From Ruminococcaceae bacterium BL-6 (GTDB lineage Bacteria > Bacillota > Clostridia > Oscillospirales > Acutalibacteraceae): a DNA stretch of 64,000 nt. Below, piece after piece: positions 52,001 to 61,243 of this stretch. Location of the stretch: positions 2,666,001-2,730,000 of the forward strand of contig LR778135.1 in NCBI GenBank assembly GCA_902810075.1. Direction: 5' to 3'. A program made the translations under genes and the position numbers. Within the stretch, counting starts at the first letter, position 1, and each line of letters opens with the position of its first letter. The notes below the pieces were generated by a model that was not told the origin of the DNA, did not search any database, and saw only the letters and a list, made by a program, of their open reading frames with translations.

Positions 52001-52994
52001 CCCTTCCGCCCTTCATGATGACCAGCTCGCCTTCGCTCTCCAGACGGCGGATCACGCCCACAATGCGCTGCTGTGCGTCTTCGACGTCACGCAGCCTGAC
52101 GTTGTGCGTGTACTCCAGGTCCGAGCGGACGCTTTCGCTGGAACGGGTGGACATGTTCTTGAAAATGACATCCGCAACCTCCTGATTGGCGCCCTTGAGG
52201 GCGTACACCAGGTCTTTGGAATCGACTTCGCGCAGGAACCGCTGAATCGACATGTCGTCCAGCGTGGTGATATCCTCGAACACGAACATCCGCTTCCGGA
52301 TCTCTTCGCAGAGCCCGGCATCCTTGCGGGTCAGCTCGTCGAAAATATATTTTTCGTTCGCGCGGTCCATGTTGTTCATGACATCCGCGATATAGTTGAC
52401 GCCGCCGATTTCCGTAAAGTCCAGCGACATCAGGGACGAGAACTTCTTTTCGAGGTTCTGCTCCACGATCTTCACCACATCCGGCGAAGTGCGGTCCATC
52501 GTGGCGATGCGCTCCACCACTTCGAGCCGGATGTCCTTCGGAAGCTCGCCGATCACGTCCGCCGTCTGATCCGACCTTGTATAGGACAGCACCATCGCGA
52601 TGGTCTGCGGGTGCTCGTTCTGAATGATGGCCGCGATGTTTTTGGAATCCGCCTTGCGGATAAATTCGAAAACCCTCGTCTGCAGGGATTTGGTGACGCG
52701 CTCCAGAAGGGTTGCGGCCTGCTGCGGGCCGTACGCCTTTTCCAGCACGTTGCGCGCGTAATCCACGCCGCCTTCGGTGACGACCTTCTGGGTAAGGCAG
52801 ACCTGATAGAAGTTGTCCAGCGCGTTTTCGACTTCCTCCGCCGGAAGCTGATCCAGCCTGGCGATTTCAAACGTCAGCTGCTCCACTTCGTCCTCTTTCA
52901 GGTATTTGTAGATCTTCGACGCGTTTTCCGCACCCACTGCGACAATGACGGCAGCCGCCTTCTGCTGACCGGAAAGCTGCTTTGCTTCAGTCAT
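51984..52994 (-). CDS. fliG: flagellar motor switch protein FliG
   Basis: 336 residues with FliG N, middle and C domains: SGQQKAAAVIVAVGAENASKIYK, EHPQTIAMVLSY, and the charged torque helix region near the C-terminus (EVADVIFKNMSTRSSESVRSD). FliG transmits stator torque. The ATG at 52994 follows GGGGAG nine bases away; an upstream ATG at 53003 is too close to that site. It overlaps fliF by eight bases. Confidence 0.95.
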   Translation of the reverse strand: MTEAKQLSGQQKAAAVIVAVGAENASKIYKYLKEDEVEQLTFEIARLDQLPAEEVENALDNFYQVCLTQKVVTEGGVDYARNVLEKAYGPQQAATLLERVTKSLQTRVFEFIRKADSKNIAAIIQNEHPQTIAMVLSYTRSDQTADVIGELPKDIRLEVVERIATMDRTSPDVVKIVEQNLEKKFSSLMSLDFTEIGGVNYIADVMNNMDRANEKYIFDELTRKDAGLCEEIRKRMFVFEDITTLDDMSIQRFLREVDSKDLVYALKGANQEVADVIFKNMSTRSSESVRSDLEYTHNVRLRDVEDAQQRIVGVIRRLESEGELVIMKGGRDEVIA

Positions 52995-54819
52995 CAAAAT
53001 CATCTCCCCTCAGCCAGACTCTGATTAACTGCGCCGCAATTTCCGGATTCTGTCCGGCGAAATCTTTCAGCTTGCCGCGAAGCACTTCCTCCTTGGTGGC
53101 CTGAGCCGCCCTGGATTTCTCCAGCGCCTCCAGCGCTTCCCTCTTGTTGCGCAAAGCTTCCTCCGCGGCTTCCTGGGCCGCCTTCCGTGCCAGGACTTCG
53201 GGGTCCTCCTCTTCCTGCTCTTCTTCCGGTTCGCCCTCGTCCTGCGGCTCTTCCGCTTCTTCCGGTTCCTCTTCGCCTTCTTCCGGCTCTTCTTCCTCTT
53301 CTTCCGCCGGCGCCTCTTCCTCTTCAGCCTGTTCCAGATCCTCCGGAGCCTGCCTCTCTTCCGTGCTGCCGATCGGATTCATCTCATAGAAATCCGCAGG
53401 CACTCCCTGGTCCTCCTGCGCGGCGGCCTCCGCCTCCATACGGGCACGGCGGCGCCTGGCGCGCACTATGAGGACGATCGCCAGGATCAAAAGCAGCGCG
53501 GCAAGCCCGATCCCGCCGTAAAGAAGGATGCGGGTCATCTGCGGGGTCAGGAAGGGATTGGCGGCGGCCGGCGTGGCCTTCGGCTGAGCAAAGGACGCGT
53601 TGTAGACCACGACCTTGGAAGGATCGATCGCGGCCGCGTTCGCCACAAGGCTTGTGATCTGCGTTTTCTGATTGCCGTTCATCATGGGCTGATTCACCAC
53701 GACGGAGATCGTCATGTCCTTGATGCTGGCGGCGTCGCCCTGAATCTGCTCCTTTACCTGGCTGACCAGATATTTGTAAGTCTGTTCATCTTTCGTATAA
53801 ATCACATTCCCGTTCACCGTCACCCCCGGGTAGGTGGTGACGTCCGAATTGGTTTCCGCGCCGGCAGCGGCTCCGCCGCTGGAGTTTCCGCCCAGCTCCT
53901 GCTCTTTGACGGTAGTCGATTCGCTGACGACGCCCGTGTTCGACGAGCTCGAAGAAGGCTGGTAAGTGATGATCTCCTGCACCTTCTTGTCCACATCCAT
54001 CACGCTTTTGGCGGTGACCCCGACATTTCCGGCCCCGTACAGGGGCGTCAGCACTTTCATGACGTTGTTTTCCACGTCTTTTTCATACGCCTTCTCAATG
54101 GAACGCTTGAATTCGGAGAGGTTGATCTGGTTGGTGCTGCCGCTTTCGCTGCTGGTGATCTCCTCGCCCGTCGAGGTGTCCACAACCGCGACATCCTCCG
54201 CCTTCATGTTCGGCACGCTTTTGGAAACGAGCTGCTTGATGCCGTTCACCTGCTTCGTTTCCAGGCTCTTCCCATCCCGCATCGTCACGGTGACCGATGC
54301 CGTGGGGGCCGCGGAGCTCTCATCCCAGGCGTATGTATTTTCATCCGGAATGCTGATGGTGACGTTGCATCCCTCGACCCCATCCAGCGTTTTGATGACC
54401 GCTTCCAGCCGCTGGTTCAGCTGGTACTTTTCGATCACCTTGCGCTCGTAATCGGTCGTCATCACATCCGTATTCTGGGTGAAGAAATCGTAGTTCGGGG
54501 CGGTTTTCGGATGTCCCATGTTGGACAGATCCATCCGAAGGGAATTCTCCTGGTCCTTCGGCACCAGGATCGTTCCGCCATCCTTTTCCTGATAAGGGAC
54601 GCCGCGGTCTTTGAGCTCGTTCATGACCTCAACGGCCTCATCCTTGTCAAGGCCCGGATAAAGGACCACATAGGGCTGCCGGTTCATAAGGACCCCAACC
54701 AGTATGGCGACCGCCACAACGCCCGTAAACACACTGATCAGGATGATTTTTTTCTTCCTGGTCAGGTTGGTCCAAAATGTTTTGATTGGCTCTATATACT
54801 TCTTACTCAGTTCGCTCAT
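52987..54819 (-). CDS. fliF: flagellar MS-ring protein FliF
   Basis: 610 residues with N-terminal (IILISVFTGVVAVAILVGVL) and C-terminal (ILLYGGIGLAALLLILAIVLIV) membrane helices around the periplasmic-type ring-building domains. After the second helix there is a strongly acidic Glu/Pro stretch (residues about 505-550) before the FliG-binding end. FliF is the assembly base of the flagellum. The acidic spacer is longer than usual. Confidence 0.95.
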   Translation of the reverse strand: MSELSKKYIEPIKTFWTNLTRKKKIILISVFTGVVAVAILVGVLMNRQPYVVLYPGLDKDEAVEVMNELKDRGVPYQEKDGGTILVPKDQENSLRMDLSNMGHPKTAPNYDFFTQNTDVMTTDYERKVIEKYQLNQRLEAVIKTLDGVEGCNVTISIPDENTYAWDESSAAPTASVTVTMRDGKSLETKQVNGIKQLVSKSVPNMKAEDVAVVDTSTGEEITSSESGSTNQINLSEFKRSIEKAYEKDVENNVMKVLTPLYGAGNVGVTAKSVMDVDKKVQEIITYQPSSSSSNTGVVSESTTVKEQELGGNSSGGAAAGAETNSDVTTYPGVTVNGNVIYTKDEQTYKYLVSQVKEQIQGDAASIKDMTISVVVNQPMMNGNQKTQITSLVANAAAIDPSKVVVYNASFAQPKATPAAANPFLTPQMTRILLYGGIGLAALLLILAIVLIVRARRRRARMEAEAAAQEDQGVPADFYEMNPIGSTEERQAPEDLEQAEEEEAPAEEEEEEPEEGEEEPEEAEEPQDEGEPEEEQEEEDPEVLARKAAQEAAEEALRNKREALEALEKSRAAQATKEEVLRGKLKDFAGQNPEIAAQLIRVWLRGDDFDD

Positions 54820-54874
54820 CGTTCACCCTACACGTCACCTTTCATTTAACTACAAATAAAAAGAGAAAGAACGC

Positions 54875-55174
54875 CTAGACATTCATTCTCATAATCTCAT
54901 TGTAGGAATCCAACACCTTGTTTCGGAGCTGAACCAAAAGCTGAACCGACAGTGTTGCCTTCTGGGAGGCAATCATAATGTCGTGCAGGTTGTCCGAATC
55001 TCCCGTGGCGAGCTGAGCCACTTTTTGATCCAAATCGCCGCTGGTCTGCTCGACTTTGCTGGCGGCGTCTTCAAAAAGGGCCTGAAACGGCAGCTCGCTG
55101 CCGCTTTTCGCCGCAGGAGCCGCCTGATTCAGGTCTGCTATGGTATTGATCGGCTGAATGGGCGTGATATTCAT
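54875..55174 (-). CDS. fliE: MS-ring/rod adaptor FliE
   Basis: 99 residues: a variable N-terminus and conserved helices (SELPFQALFEDAASKVEQT, LHDIMIASQKATLSVQLLVQLRNKVLDSYNEIMRM). FliE joins the MS ring to the rod. It lies seven bases after flgC. Confidence 0.94.
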   Translation of the reverse strand: MNITPIQPINTIADLNQAAPAAKSGSELPFQALFEDAASKVEQTSGDLDQKVAQLATGDSDNLHDIMIASQKATLSVQLLVQLRNKVLDSYNEIMRMNV

Positions 55175-55180
55175 CTTTCA

Positions 55181-55630
55181 TCACCGTCCCATCTCAAGAG
55201 CTTTTGTCGCCATTCCCTTAACGGCGTTGAACGCCGTCAGGTTTGCTTCATAAGCTCTGGTTGCAGCCATCATATCGATTGTTTCTTTTACCGGATCCAC
55301 GTTCGGCATCATCACGTATCCCTGCGCGTTGGCATCCGGATTCGTGGGATCGTAAACCGGGGTCAGCTCGCTGGGATCTTCCGCGATCTTAGTTACCTTT
55401 ACCCCTTTGTTCAGCTGTCCGCCCGCCGCCAGACGGTCACTCACCATACGGCGAAACTCGCTCTGGGGCTGGGATGCCTGTTCCATCACCACAACTTTTC
55501 TGCGGTACGGCCCGCCGTTTTCCGTTCTGGTGGTGGAAGCGTTCGCCATGTTCTCCGAAATGACATCCATTCGCAGGCGTTCCGCCGTCAGGGCGGAGGC
55601 GCTGATATCCATGGAGCTTAAAAATGCCAT
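55181..55630 (-). CDS. flgC: proximal rod protein FlgC
   Basis: 149 residues with rod signature DISASALTAERLRMDVISENMANAST and C-terminus VKETIDMMAATRAYEANLTAFNAVKGMATKALEMG. The start ATG at 55630 follows AGAGGAAAG. FlgC is a rod subunit. Confidence 0.94.
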   Translation of the reverse strand: MAFLSSMDISASALTAERLRMDVISENMANASTTRTENGGPYRRKVVVMEQASQPQSEFRRMVSDRLAAGGQLNKGVKVTKIAEDPSELTPVYDPTNPDANAQGYVMMPNVDPVKETIDMMAATRAYEANLTAFNAVKGMATKALEMGR

Positions 55631-55779
55631 TTTGCTTCTTTCCTCTCCCGTCAATTTATGAACGACTGATGATTCAGCTTTTCTGCATCCTGCCGAAACA
55701 TTATGATATTAGGAATATCTTTACCGGCACCGTTTCCCGTCTCTCCTAACAGAAAAAAGCGCCGCCCCTTCGGGAAAAA

Positions 55780-56166
55780 TCAGCTCTTTCCTTCCGTAAT
55801 CGCGTATCTGAGACGCGAAAAATAGTCGGAAAGCTCGCGCAGGGAGTACATATAATTCAGCTGAGTACGCGCCAGTTCCACGTTTTGCTGTTCTTCGTCC
55901 ACATTGTTGCCGTCAAGCCGCTGGGTCAGGTCATTTGATTTCGTAATCACGGGCTGCGTGTCCTCGATCTGTGCGTTCAGGCCGGATTTCGTTTCGCCGG
56001 GGTCCGCCAGGCACTGCCTGAGCTGATCCTCGAAGCTGACGTTCTGGCTTTTGTAGCCGGGGGTCTCCACATTCGCAAGGTTCCCGGAAATCGCCTGCTG
56101 ACGCGTCCAAAGCCCATCCAAATCCTTGTCCAGAAGATTCATCGAAATGTTGTTAAGCCAGTTCAA
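55780..56166 (-). CDS. flgB: proximal rod protein FlgB
   Basis: 128 residues from a TTG at 56166 with GTGGGGTG upstream, giving the typical family start MNWLNNISMNLLDKDLDGLW. The rod signature QQAISGNLANVETPGYKSQNVSFED follows, and the D0 C-terminal helix closes it. First gene of the large operon. Confidence 0.92.
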   Translation of the reverse strand: MNWLNNISMNLLDKDLDGLWTRQQAISGNLANVETPGYKSQNVSFEDQLRQCLADPGETKSGLNAQIEDTQPVITKSNDLTQRLDGNNVDEEQQNVELARTQLNYMYSLRELSDYFSRLRYAITEGKS

Positions 56167-56275
56167 ATAAGCACCCCACAATCCTTTCGGCCTTACAGCC
56201 GTTTTCTTCCTCCGTCACAAAATTCCTTTCCAACTTTCCTGTTTTGCGGATTTTGTGTCCGAAATTACAGGTTCA

Positions 56276-56304
56276 ATTATAATCACTCTGGAAGAATTAG
56301 TCAA
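56276..56304 (-). promoter_or_regulatory. sigma-A promoter of the early flagellar operon
   Basis: On the minus strand TTGACT (56304-56299), a 17-base spacer and consensus TATAAT (56281-56276), about 110 bases before flgB. Confidence 0.85.
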
Positions 56305-56452
56305 CTTTTTTCTCCTTTTTTCGCCTTTATTCGAGAAAATTTTTTCCATATTTGGAAAAAGGTTTTGTAAATTGTGTTCAGAAACCGTTTCCTCTTTTTC
56401 TTGGATTTTTTTGCGCCTGACCAAATAATTCTTTTCCTGCTGAAATATTCAC

Positions 56453-56479
56453 TAAACTGTTGTTCCGTTCTGCCGATAT
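56453..56479 (+). promoter_or_regulatory. sigma-D promoter of flgM-flgN-flgKL-fliW-csrA
   Basis: TAAA (56453-56456), 15 bases and GCCGATAT (56472-56479): a perfect match to the sigma-D consensus. Confidence 0.9.
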
Positions 56480-56499
56480 TACTGGTATGAGGTGAAAAA

Positions 56500-56844
56500 A
56501 TGATGGTGATTAAAAATCAGGGATATGTGCCGGGTTCCCTGCCCGGCGCGTACCCGGCAAAAAAACCGGTGTCCGCCCTTGACCCGGCCCACAGAGCCGA
56601 GGCGAACACCGCAAAGCTGAATCAGATTTCCACCGCGCCGAAAATGGACACCATAGAGATTTCGGGGCAGCACCCCGGCGAACATCTCTCCCTGGCGAAT
56701 GTCAAAGAGCAGATCATTTCGAGCTTGAATCAGGAGAAGGACCCCGAATCCCTGAACGCGCTGAAAGAGAAGATCGGCTCGGGGGCATACCGGGTCGATC
56801 CGGGCGAGCTTGCCCGCATTCTGCTGACCGGCTGCAACGGCTGA
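56500..56844 (+). CDS. flgM: anti-sigma factor FlgM
   Basis: 114 residues, disordered N-terminus and FlgM C-terminal helices (VKEQIISSLNQEKDPESLNALKEKIGSGAYRVDPGELARILL), which bind sigma-D. It is exported once the hook is complete, releasing FliA. Placed behind a FliA promoter, it gives negative feedback. Confidence 0.92.
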   Translation: MMVIKNQGYVPGSLPGAYPAKKPVSALDPAHRAEANTAKLNQISTAPKMDTIEISGQHPGEHLSLANVKEQIISSLNQEKDPESLNALKEKIGSGAYRVDPGELARILLTGCNG

Positions 56845-56881
56845 AAAGCGCGGCTTTATAATGGAAACGAGGGACGGAACA

Positions 56882-57376
56882 ATGGAACAGACTTTGACGA
56901 TGGAACAGGCTCTTGCGGCGGAATTCCTTTCTTTTCTGGATCGATATCTGTCGTTTTACCGCGACTTTCTCGCGCTGGAAAAAGAGAAATACGACGACAT
57001 TGCAAAGGGCCGCATCGACCGGATGGACGGCCATGTGAAAAAAGAAGAAGCGTTCCTGCTCCGTTCCAGGGGGCTGGAACAGGAACGCGACCGTCTGGCG
57101 GCGCGCGCGGGAAACAGCAGGGTCACCTTCCGGGAGCTGATCCCGCAGTTCGGCCCGCTTCAGGGACAGGCGCAGCAGATTTACGACGAGCTTTCCCGGG
57201 TGCTGCTGGACCTGAAGGAAATGAACATCCGCTGCAATTACCTGACCCAGCTGCGGCTTCACCGCATCCGGTCCGGCATCAAAAAAATGGAAAATCAGCC
57301 CGAGCTGCAGAAACAATATAATGAAAAGGCGCGGGAAGGACAGGACAGAAAGGGCTTTCTTTCTAAAAAAGTATAA
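56882..57376 (+). CDS. flgN: FlgN-type chaperone for FlgK/FlgL
   Basis: About 164 residues, all helical (LSFLDRYLSFYRDFLALEKEK, LQGQAQQIYDELSRVLLDLKEMN). Position before flgK and size match FlgN. The ATG at 56882 has GAGGGACGG before it; an ATG at 56861 has no site. Confidence 0.85.
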   Translation: MEQTLTMEQALAAEFLSFLDRYLSFYRDFLALEKEKYDDIAKGRIDRMDGHVKKEEAFLLRSRGLEQERDRLAARAGNSRVTFRELIPQFGPLQGQAQQIYDELSRVLLDLKEMNIRCNYLTQLRLHRIRSGIKKMENQPELQKQYNEKAREGQDRKGFLSKKV

Positions 57377-57388
57377 GGAGAAGGGAAA

Positions 57389-59074
57389 ATGGCATCGACT
57401 TTTTCTGCTTATCATATCGCGAAAAGCGGTATTCAAACCGCACAGTATTACCTGAAAGTCACCGGCCAGAACGTGGCCAACGTCAATACCGACGGCTACA
57501 CCCGCCAGCGCCTGGATGCGTATGCCGTGGCCCCCACCGGGCTGAACGGCAGGTACGCGAGCAAGGGGGACCTTGCCGTCGGCGGCGGCGTGGATGCGAG
57601 CGGGGTGACCCAGCTGCGCGACCCGTACCTTGACGTGCGCTACCGCATGGAGCATTCCAAAACCGGGCTGACCGGCACGGAGCTCGACACGATGGACAAT
57701 GTGCAGGATATCTTCGACGAGATCACGAAGAACGGCATCAACACCCAGCTGACCGACCTGACCAAACAGCTGAACACCCTCGCCGCCTCGCCTTCGGATT
57801 CCAATCTGGAAACCATCGTGAAGAATTCCGCTTTGCTGCTGACAAAGGCGTTCAAGAACGCCGCGGAGCAGCTTTCGAAAATCCGCAGCCAGGAAACCGG
57901 CTCTTTCCAGAGCGGCGGAATCGACAAGGTCAACAACATCCTTCAGAACATCGCGCAGCTGAACCGCGAGATCAAGAGCAGCGACATCAGCGAAGCGCCC
58001 GCGCTGGAGCTGCGGGATCAGCGCAATTCCCTGCTGGACGAGCTTTCCCAGTATTTCGACATCCAGGTCACGTCCAGCAAGGTTCCGATCGGCGCCGGGC
58101 GCACCGTGGAGGAAATGCAGGTCAGCCTTGTTTCGGGCGATAAAAAAACGACGCTCGTCAGCAACGACCAGTACAACCAGTTCAAGCTGGACACCGACCC
58201 CCAGACGGTGGACTACTCCGTGGAGGACGGCGCCGGAAATTCGTACGGATACGCCTCGAAGACCATCCACGCGTCGGTCACACTGACGGATTCCAACGGG
58301 AACGTTCTGAAAGGCTCGGATGGGACGACGCCCCTTGTCACGAACGACGACCTGAAAACCGGCGTGTTCGGCGGCTACCTCGCCATGCTGAACGACAGCG
58401 GCGAGTACGACGCCGTGCCGTCGAAGACCTTCGGCACAGGGGAGGACGAAGTCGCCTCCCCGGCGATCGCCTCCACCACGCGCGGGATCGGCTATTATGA
58501 AAAGGTGCTCGACCAGTTCGCAAGCGAGCTTTCGACAACGATGAATGAAATCAACAGCACTGATGACGGCGCGAACAACAAGCCGCTGTTTTCCAACGGC
58601 GGCAGCGATTCGTCCAAGCCGATCACCGCCGCGAACATCTCCATTTCGGACCAGTGGAACAACGCGACCGGCTCGTACATCACCGCCACAAAGGATGACG
58701 AGCTGCCGGGCGTGGACAATTCCAGCGCCGGAAAGAACATCCTTTACATGGTTTACCAGTTTTCGCAGGAACAGACGTACAAGACGCCGGAGGACGTGAC
58801 CGTGTTTTCTACGAGCCTGAACTCCTATGTCTCCAAAATATCGACGACGCTCGGGCTCGACATCGAAACGGCCACCCGCCAGAACGACACCTATAACTCC
58901 AACCTGGATGGGATCGACACCCAGCGCGCCTCGATTTCGTCGGTCGACGTAAACGAAGAGGTCATCAACATGACCGCATACAACCAGTCGCTGGCCGCGT
59001 CTTCGCGGTTCATGACCACTATAGACGAAGCAATCGACACCATTATCAACAAAATGGGCATCGTCGGCCGCTGA
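57389..59074 (+). CDS. flgK: hook-filament junction protein FlgK (HAP1)
   Basis: 561 residues. N-terminus (HIAKSGIQTAQYYLKVTGQNVANVNTDGYTRQR) and C-terminus (EEVINMTAYNQSLAASSRFMTTIDEAIDTIINKMG) are canonical. AAGGAG precedes the ATG. It joins hook and filament and is a FlgN client. Confidence 0.95.
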   Translation: MASTFSAYHIAKSGIQTAQYYLKVTGQNVANVNTDGYTRQRLDAYAVAPTGLNGRYASKGDLAVGGGVDASGVTQLRDPYLDVRYRMEHSKTGLTGTELDTMDNVQDIFDEITKNGINTQLTDLTKQLNTLAASPSDSNLETIVKNSALLLTKAFKNAAEQLSKIRSQETGSFQSGGIDKVNNILQNIAQLNREIKSSDISEAPALELRDQRNSLLDELSQYFDIQVTSSKVPIGAGRTVEEMQVSLVSGDKKTTLVSNDQYNQFKLDTDPQTVDYSVEDGAGNSYGYASKTIHASVTLTDSNGNVLKGSDGTTPLVTNDDLKTGVFGGYLAMLNDSGEYDAVPSKTFGTGEDEVASPAIASTTRGIGYYEKVLDQFASELSTTMNEINSTDDGANNKPLFSNGGSDSSKPITAANISISDQWNNATGSYITATKDDELPGVDNSSAGKNILYMVYQFSQEQTYKTPEDVTVFSTSLNSYVSKISTTLGLDIETATRQNDTYNSNLDGIDTQRASISSVDVNEEVINMTAYNQSLAASSRFMTTIDEAIDTIINKMGIVGR

Positions 59075-59094
59075 TTTTCGGGAGGGAACACAAG

Positions 59095-60438
59095 ATGAGA
59101 ATCACTTTGGGCATGATCAACCGCCAATACAATAAAAATCTGAACGCCGCGCTAAACCAACTCAATTCCGGCTATCTGAAAACGACGACGCTGCGCAAAT
59201 TCGAAAAGACGTCGGACGACCCGTTTTCCGCCTCCAAGGCCTATCAGCTTCGCCGGGAATACGAGGAAAACCAGACGTACCTGGACACGCTGGACAGCGT
59301 CGACAGCCAGTTCATGACCTCTGAAAGCGCCATGCGCTCGATTTACAGCGTCATCAGCAGCGCGGACAGCAGCGACGTGCTGCAGGGCATCACCGGGACG
59401 ATGAACCAGGATGACAGAAAGATCATCGCGGACAAGCTGCGCCAGATGCAGAAGGCGATCGTCGCCCCCGCCAACACGAAATTCGGCGACAAATACGTGT
59501 TCGGCGGCAGCGAGATGGACGAGGCCCCGTTCAGCGTGGACGGGGACGGAAACCTTTTTTACCGCGGCATCAACGTGGACACCGGGGAGCTTGAAAACGG
59601 CACGGCGGCGAATTTCAACGGCACGCTGATCGAATTCGGCGACGGCTTCGACACGACGGACGCCGCGGCCAACTATAAGGATTACGTTCTGAAAATCACG
59701 GATGCCGGAGAGGGGAACTCCTCATGGGTCGACCCCCCTACTTCAAATTTGATCACGCTGCATATTGACCTGTCAAAGGTGCACACCAATCAGGACCTGC
59801 TCAACGAACTGAGAAGCATGGGCACGAAGTTTACCGGACTGGATTTCAGTAAGGTGCGCATCGTCGGGGATATGAACCGCACGGTCACGGACGGGATGGA
59901 ATCCAGCGCAATTTACGACTCTGTATCCATGGACACGATGGGCAAGCTCGCAAACGAGGAGATGCTCGCGAACCTCGGCCTCGGCCTTCAGCTCGATGAG
60001 GATGGCAAGATCGACTCCCAAAGCGCGTTCAACACCTCCATCCCCGGCATTTCCTTTTTGGGGTACGGCACTTCCAACGTCGACGGGACGGAGATGCCGG
60101 ACAATCTGTATTCGCTGCTGGGGAAAATCGCGGACCAGCTCGAATCGGACGACTTTTCCATGGACGGCATCCAGCCCTATCTCGACCATTTCAGCGACCA
60201 GGAAAATAAGCTTCTGAGCGAGATCACGAAGATGGGCGCGAAATCCAATTTCCTCTCCACGCTCAAATCCAATCTGGACCCGATGGGCGACAAAATTCTG
60301 GAGCGCGACCAGAACGTGGAGAACGTGGAGCCCGAAGACGCCATCACGGATTTTTATATGCAGCAATACGCCTATCAGGCCGCGCTGAGCATCGGGACGA
60401 AGATCATTTCGAAAACCCTGCTGGACTTTATGTATTGA
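59095..60438 (+). CDS. flgL: hook-filament junction protein FlgL (HAP3)
   Basis: 447 residues with a flagellin-like N-terminus (MINRQYNKNLNAALNQLNSGYLKTTTLRKFEKTSDDPF) and a C-terminal helix (DFYMQQYAYQAALSIGTKIISKTLLDFMY). Longer than E. coli FlgL (317) by an exposed middle domain. GGGAGGG precedes the ATG. Confidence 0.93.
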   Translation: MRITLGMINRQYNKNLNAALNQLNSGYLKTTTLRKFEKTSDDPFSASKAYQLRREYEENQTYLDTLDSVDSQFMTSESAMRSIYSVISSADSSDVLQGITGTMNQDDRKIIADKLRQMQKAIVAPANTKFGDKYVFGGSEMDEAPFSVDGDGNLFYRGINVDTGELENGTAANFNGTLIEFGDGFDTTDAAANYKDYVLKITDAGEGNSSWVDPPTSNLITLHIDLSKVHTNQDLLNELRSMGTKFTGLDFSKVRIVGDMNRTVTDGMESSAIYDSVSMDTMGKLANEEMLANLGLGLQLDEDGKIDSQSAFNTSIPGISFLGYGTSNVDGTEMPDNLYSLLGKIADQLESDDFSMDGIQPYLDHFSDQENKLLSEITKMGAKSNFLSTLKSNLDPMGDKILERDQNVENVEPEDAITDFYMQQYAYQAALSIGTKIISKTLLDFMY

Positions 60439-60472
60439 TTTTCGGGCCGGTCTTCCCCGCATTTTTTCCGTT

Positions 60473-60492
60473 CCCGCCGCAGAGCCGGCGGG
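60473..60492 (+). terminator. possible attenuator between flgL and fliW
   Basis: A seven-bp stem CCCGCCG/CGGCGGG is followed by GCGGTTTTGCTTTTT. Weak; read-through to fliW-csrA is likely. Confidence 0.4.
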
Positions 60493-60543
60493 GCGGTTTT
60501 GCTTTTTGACGTTATTATTTTTGAAACGGGGGCATTCTTTTTG

Positions 60544-60957
60544 ATGGAATTGCATGAGGCTTCCCAGCCGCAGGAAGAGACCGCCATCCATTTCCGGGAT
60601 GGAATCCTGGGCTTTGAGGACACCCACGACTATTTTCTGTACCACGAGGACGACGACAATATTTTATGGAGCCTGACGGCAAAGGGCGGCGTGCCGTCGT
60701 TTCTCGCCGTCAATCCGTTTTCCGTGCTCGCGGATTACGCGCCGAAGCTGAGCGCGCAGGATGAGGAATATTTCGGCCGCCCCGACCCCGCCGACCTGTG
60801 CTTTCTCGCCATCGCGGTCATCAAGCCAGTGCTCACCGAATCGGTCGTGAACCTGAAAGCGCCCATCGTGATCGACAGCAGCACCAGGCTTGCAAAACAG
60901 GTGATTCTGGAGGATTCGGATTACCCGATCCGCCGCCGCCTGTTTGCCGGCCGCTGA
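60544..60957 (+). CDS. fliW: flagellar assembly factor FliW
   Basis: 137 residues: the FliW fold (IHFRDGILGFEDTHDYFLYHEDD, LWSLTAKGGVPSFLAVNPF, VNLKAPIVIDSSTRLAKQVIL). FliW binds either flagellin or CsrA; free FliW relieves CsrA repression of flagellin translation. ATG 60544 opens the conserved region; csrA follows in 17 bases. Confidence 0.94.
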   Translation: MELHEASQPQEETAIHFRDGILGFEDTHDYFLYHEDDDNILWSLTAKGGVPSFLAVNPFSVLADYAPKLSAQDEEYFGRPDPADLCFLAIAVIKPVLTESVVNLKAPIVIDSSTRLAKQVILEDSDYPIRRRLFAGR

Positions 60958-60974
60958 GACGGGAGGGGATTTGA

Positions 60975-61208
60975 TTGCTGATCATCAGCCGGAAAGCGTC
61001 CGAATCCATCCTGATCGGGGACAGCATCGAGATCGTGGTTTCGGAAATCAGCGGCGACCGGGTAAAAATCGGGATTCAGGCTCCGAAAGAGGTGCCCATC
61101 GTCCGGAAAGAGCTGCTGGAAACGGAAAGCTTGAACCGCGAGGCCAGCGTGCACCCGCAGGGCAAATCGCTGGAACTTCTGAAGGATCTGCTGCAAAAGC
61201 AGAAATAA
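60975..61208 (+). CDS. csrA: translational regulator CsrA
   Basis: 77 residues: MLIISRKASESILIGDSIEIVV and GIQAPKEVPIVRKELLE are the RNA-binding strands. A TTG start has GGGAGGGG six bases upstream. It should bind GGA sites in the fliC leader; it is antagonised by FliW. Confidence 0.96.
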   Translation: MLIISRKASESILIGDSIEIVVSEISGDRVKIGIQAPKEVPIVRKELLETESLNREASVHPQGKSLELLKDLLQKQK

Positions 61209-61243
61209 TTTTCAGGCCCCGTTCGAACATCAATCAAGGCTTA

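Larger units (their letters stand above)
56167..56499. other. divergent control region between flgB and flgM
   Basis: Contains the leftward sigma-A promoter of the early operon and the rightward sigma-D promoter of flgM. About 150 T/A-rich bases between them hold no gene; an imperfect inverted pair GGAAAAAGGTTT/AAACCGTTTCC lies around 56351-56390. Confidence 0.75.
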
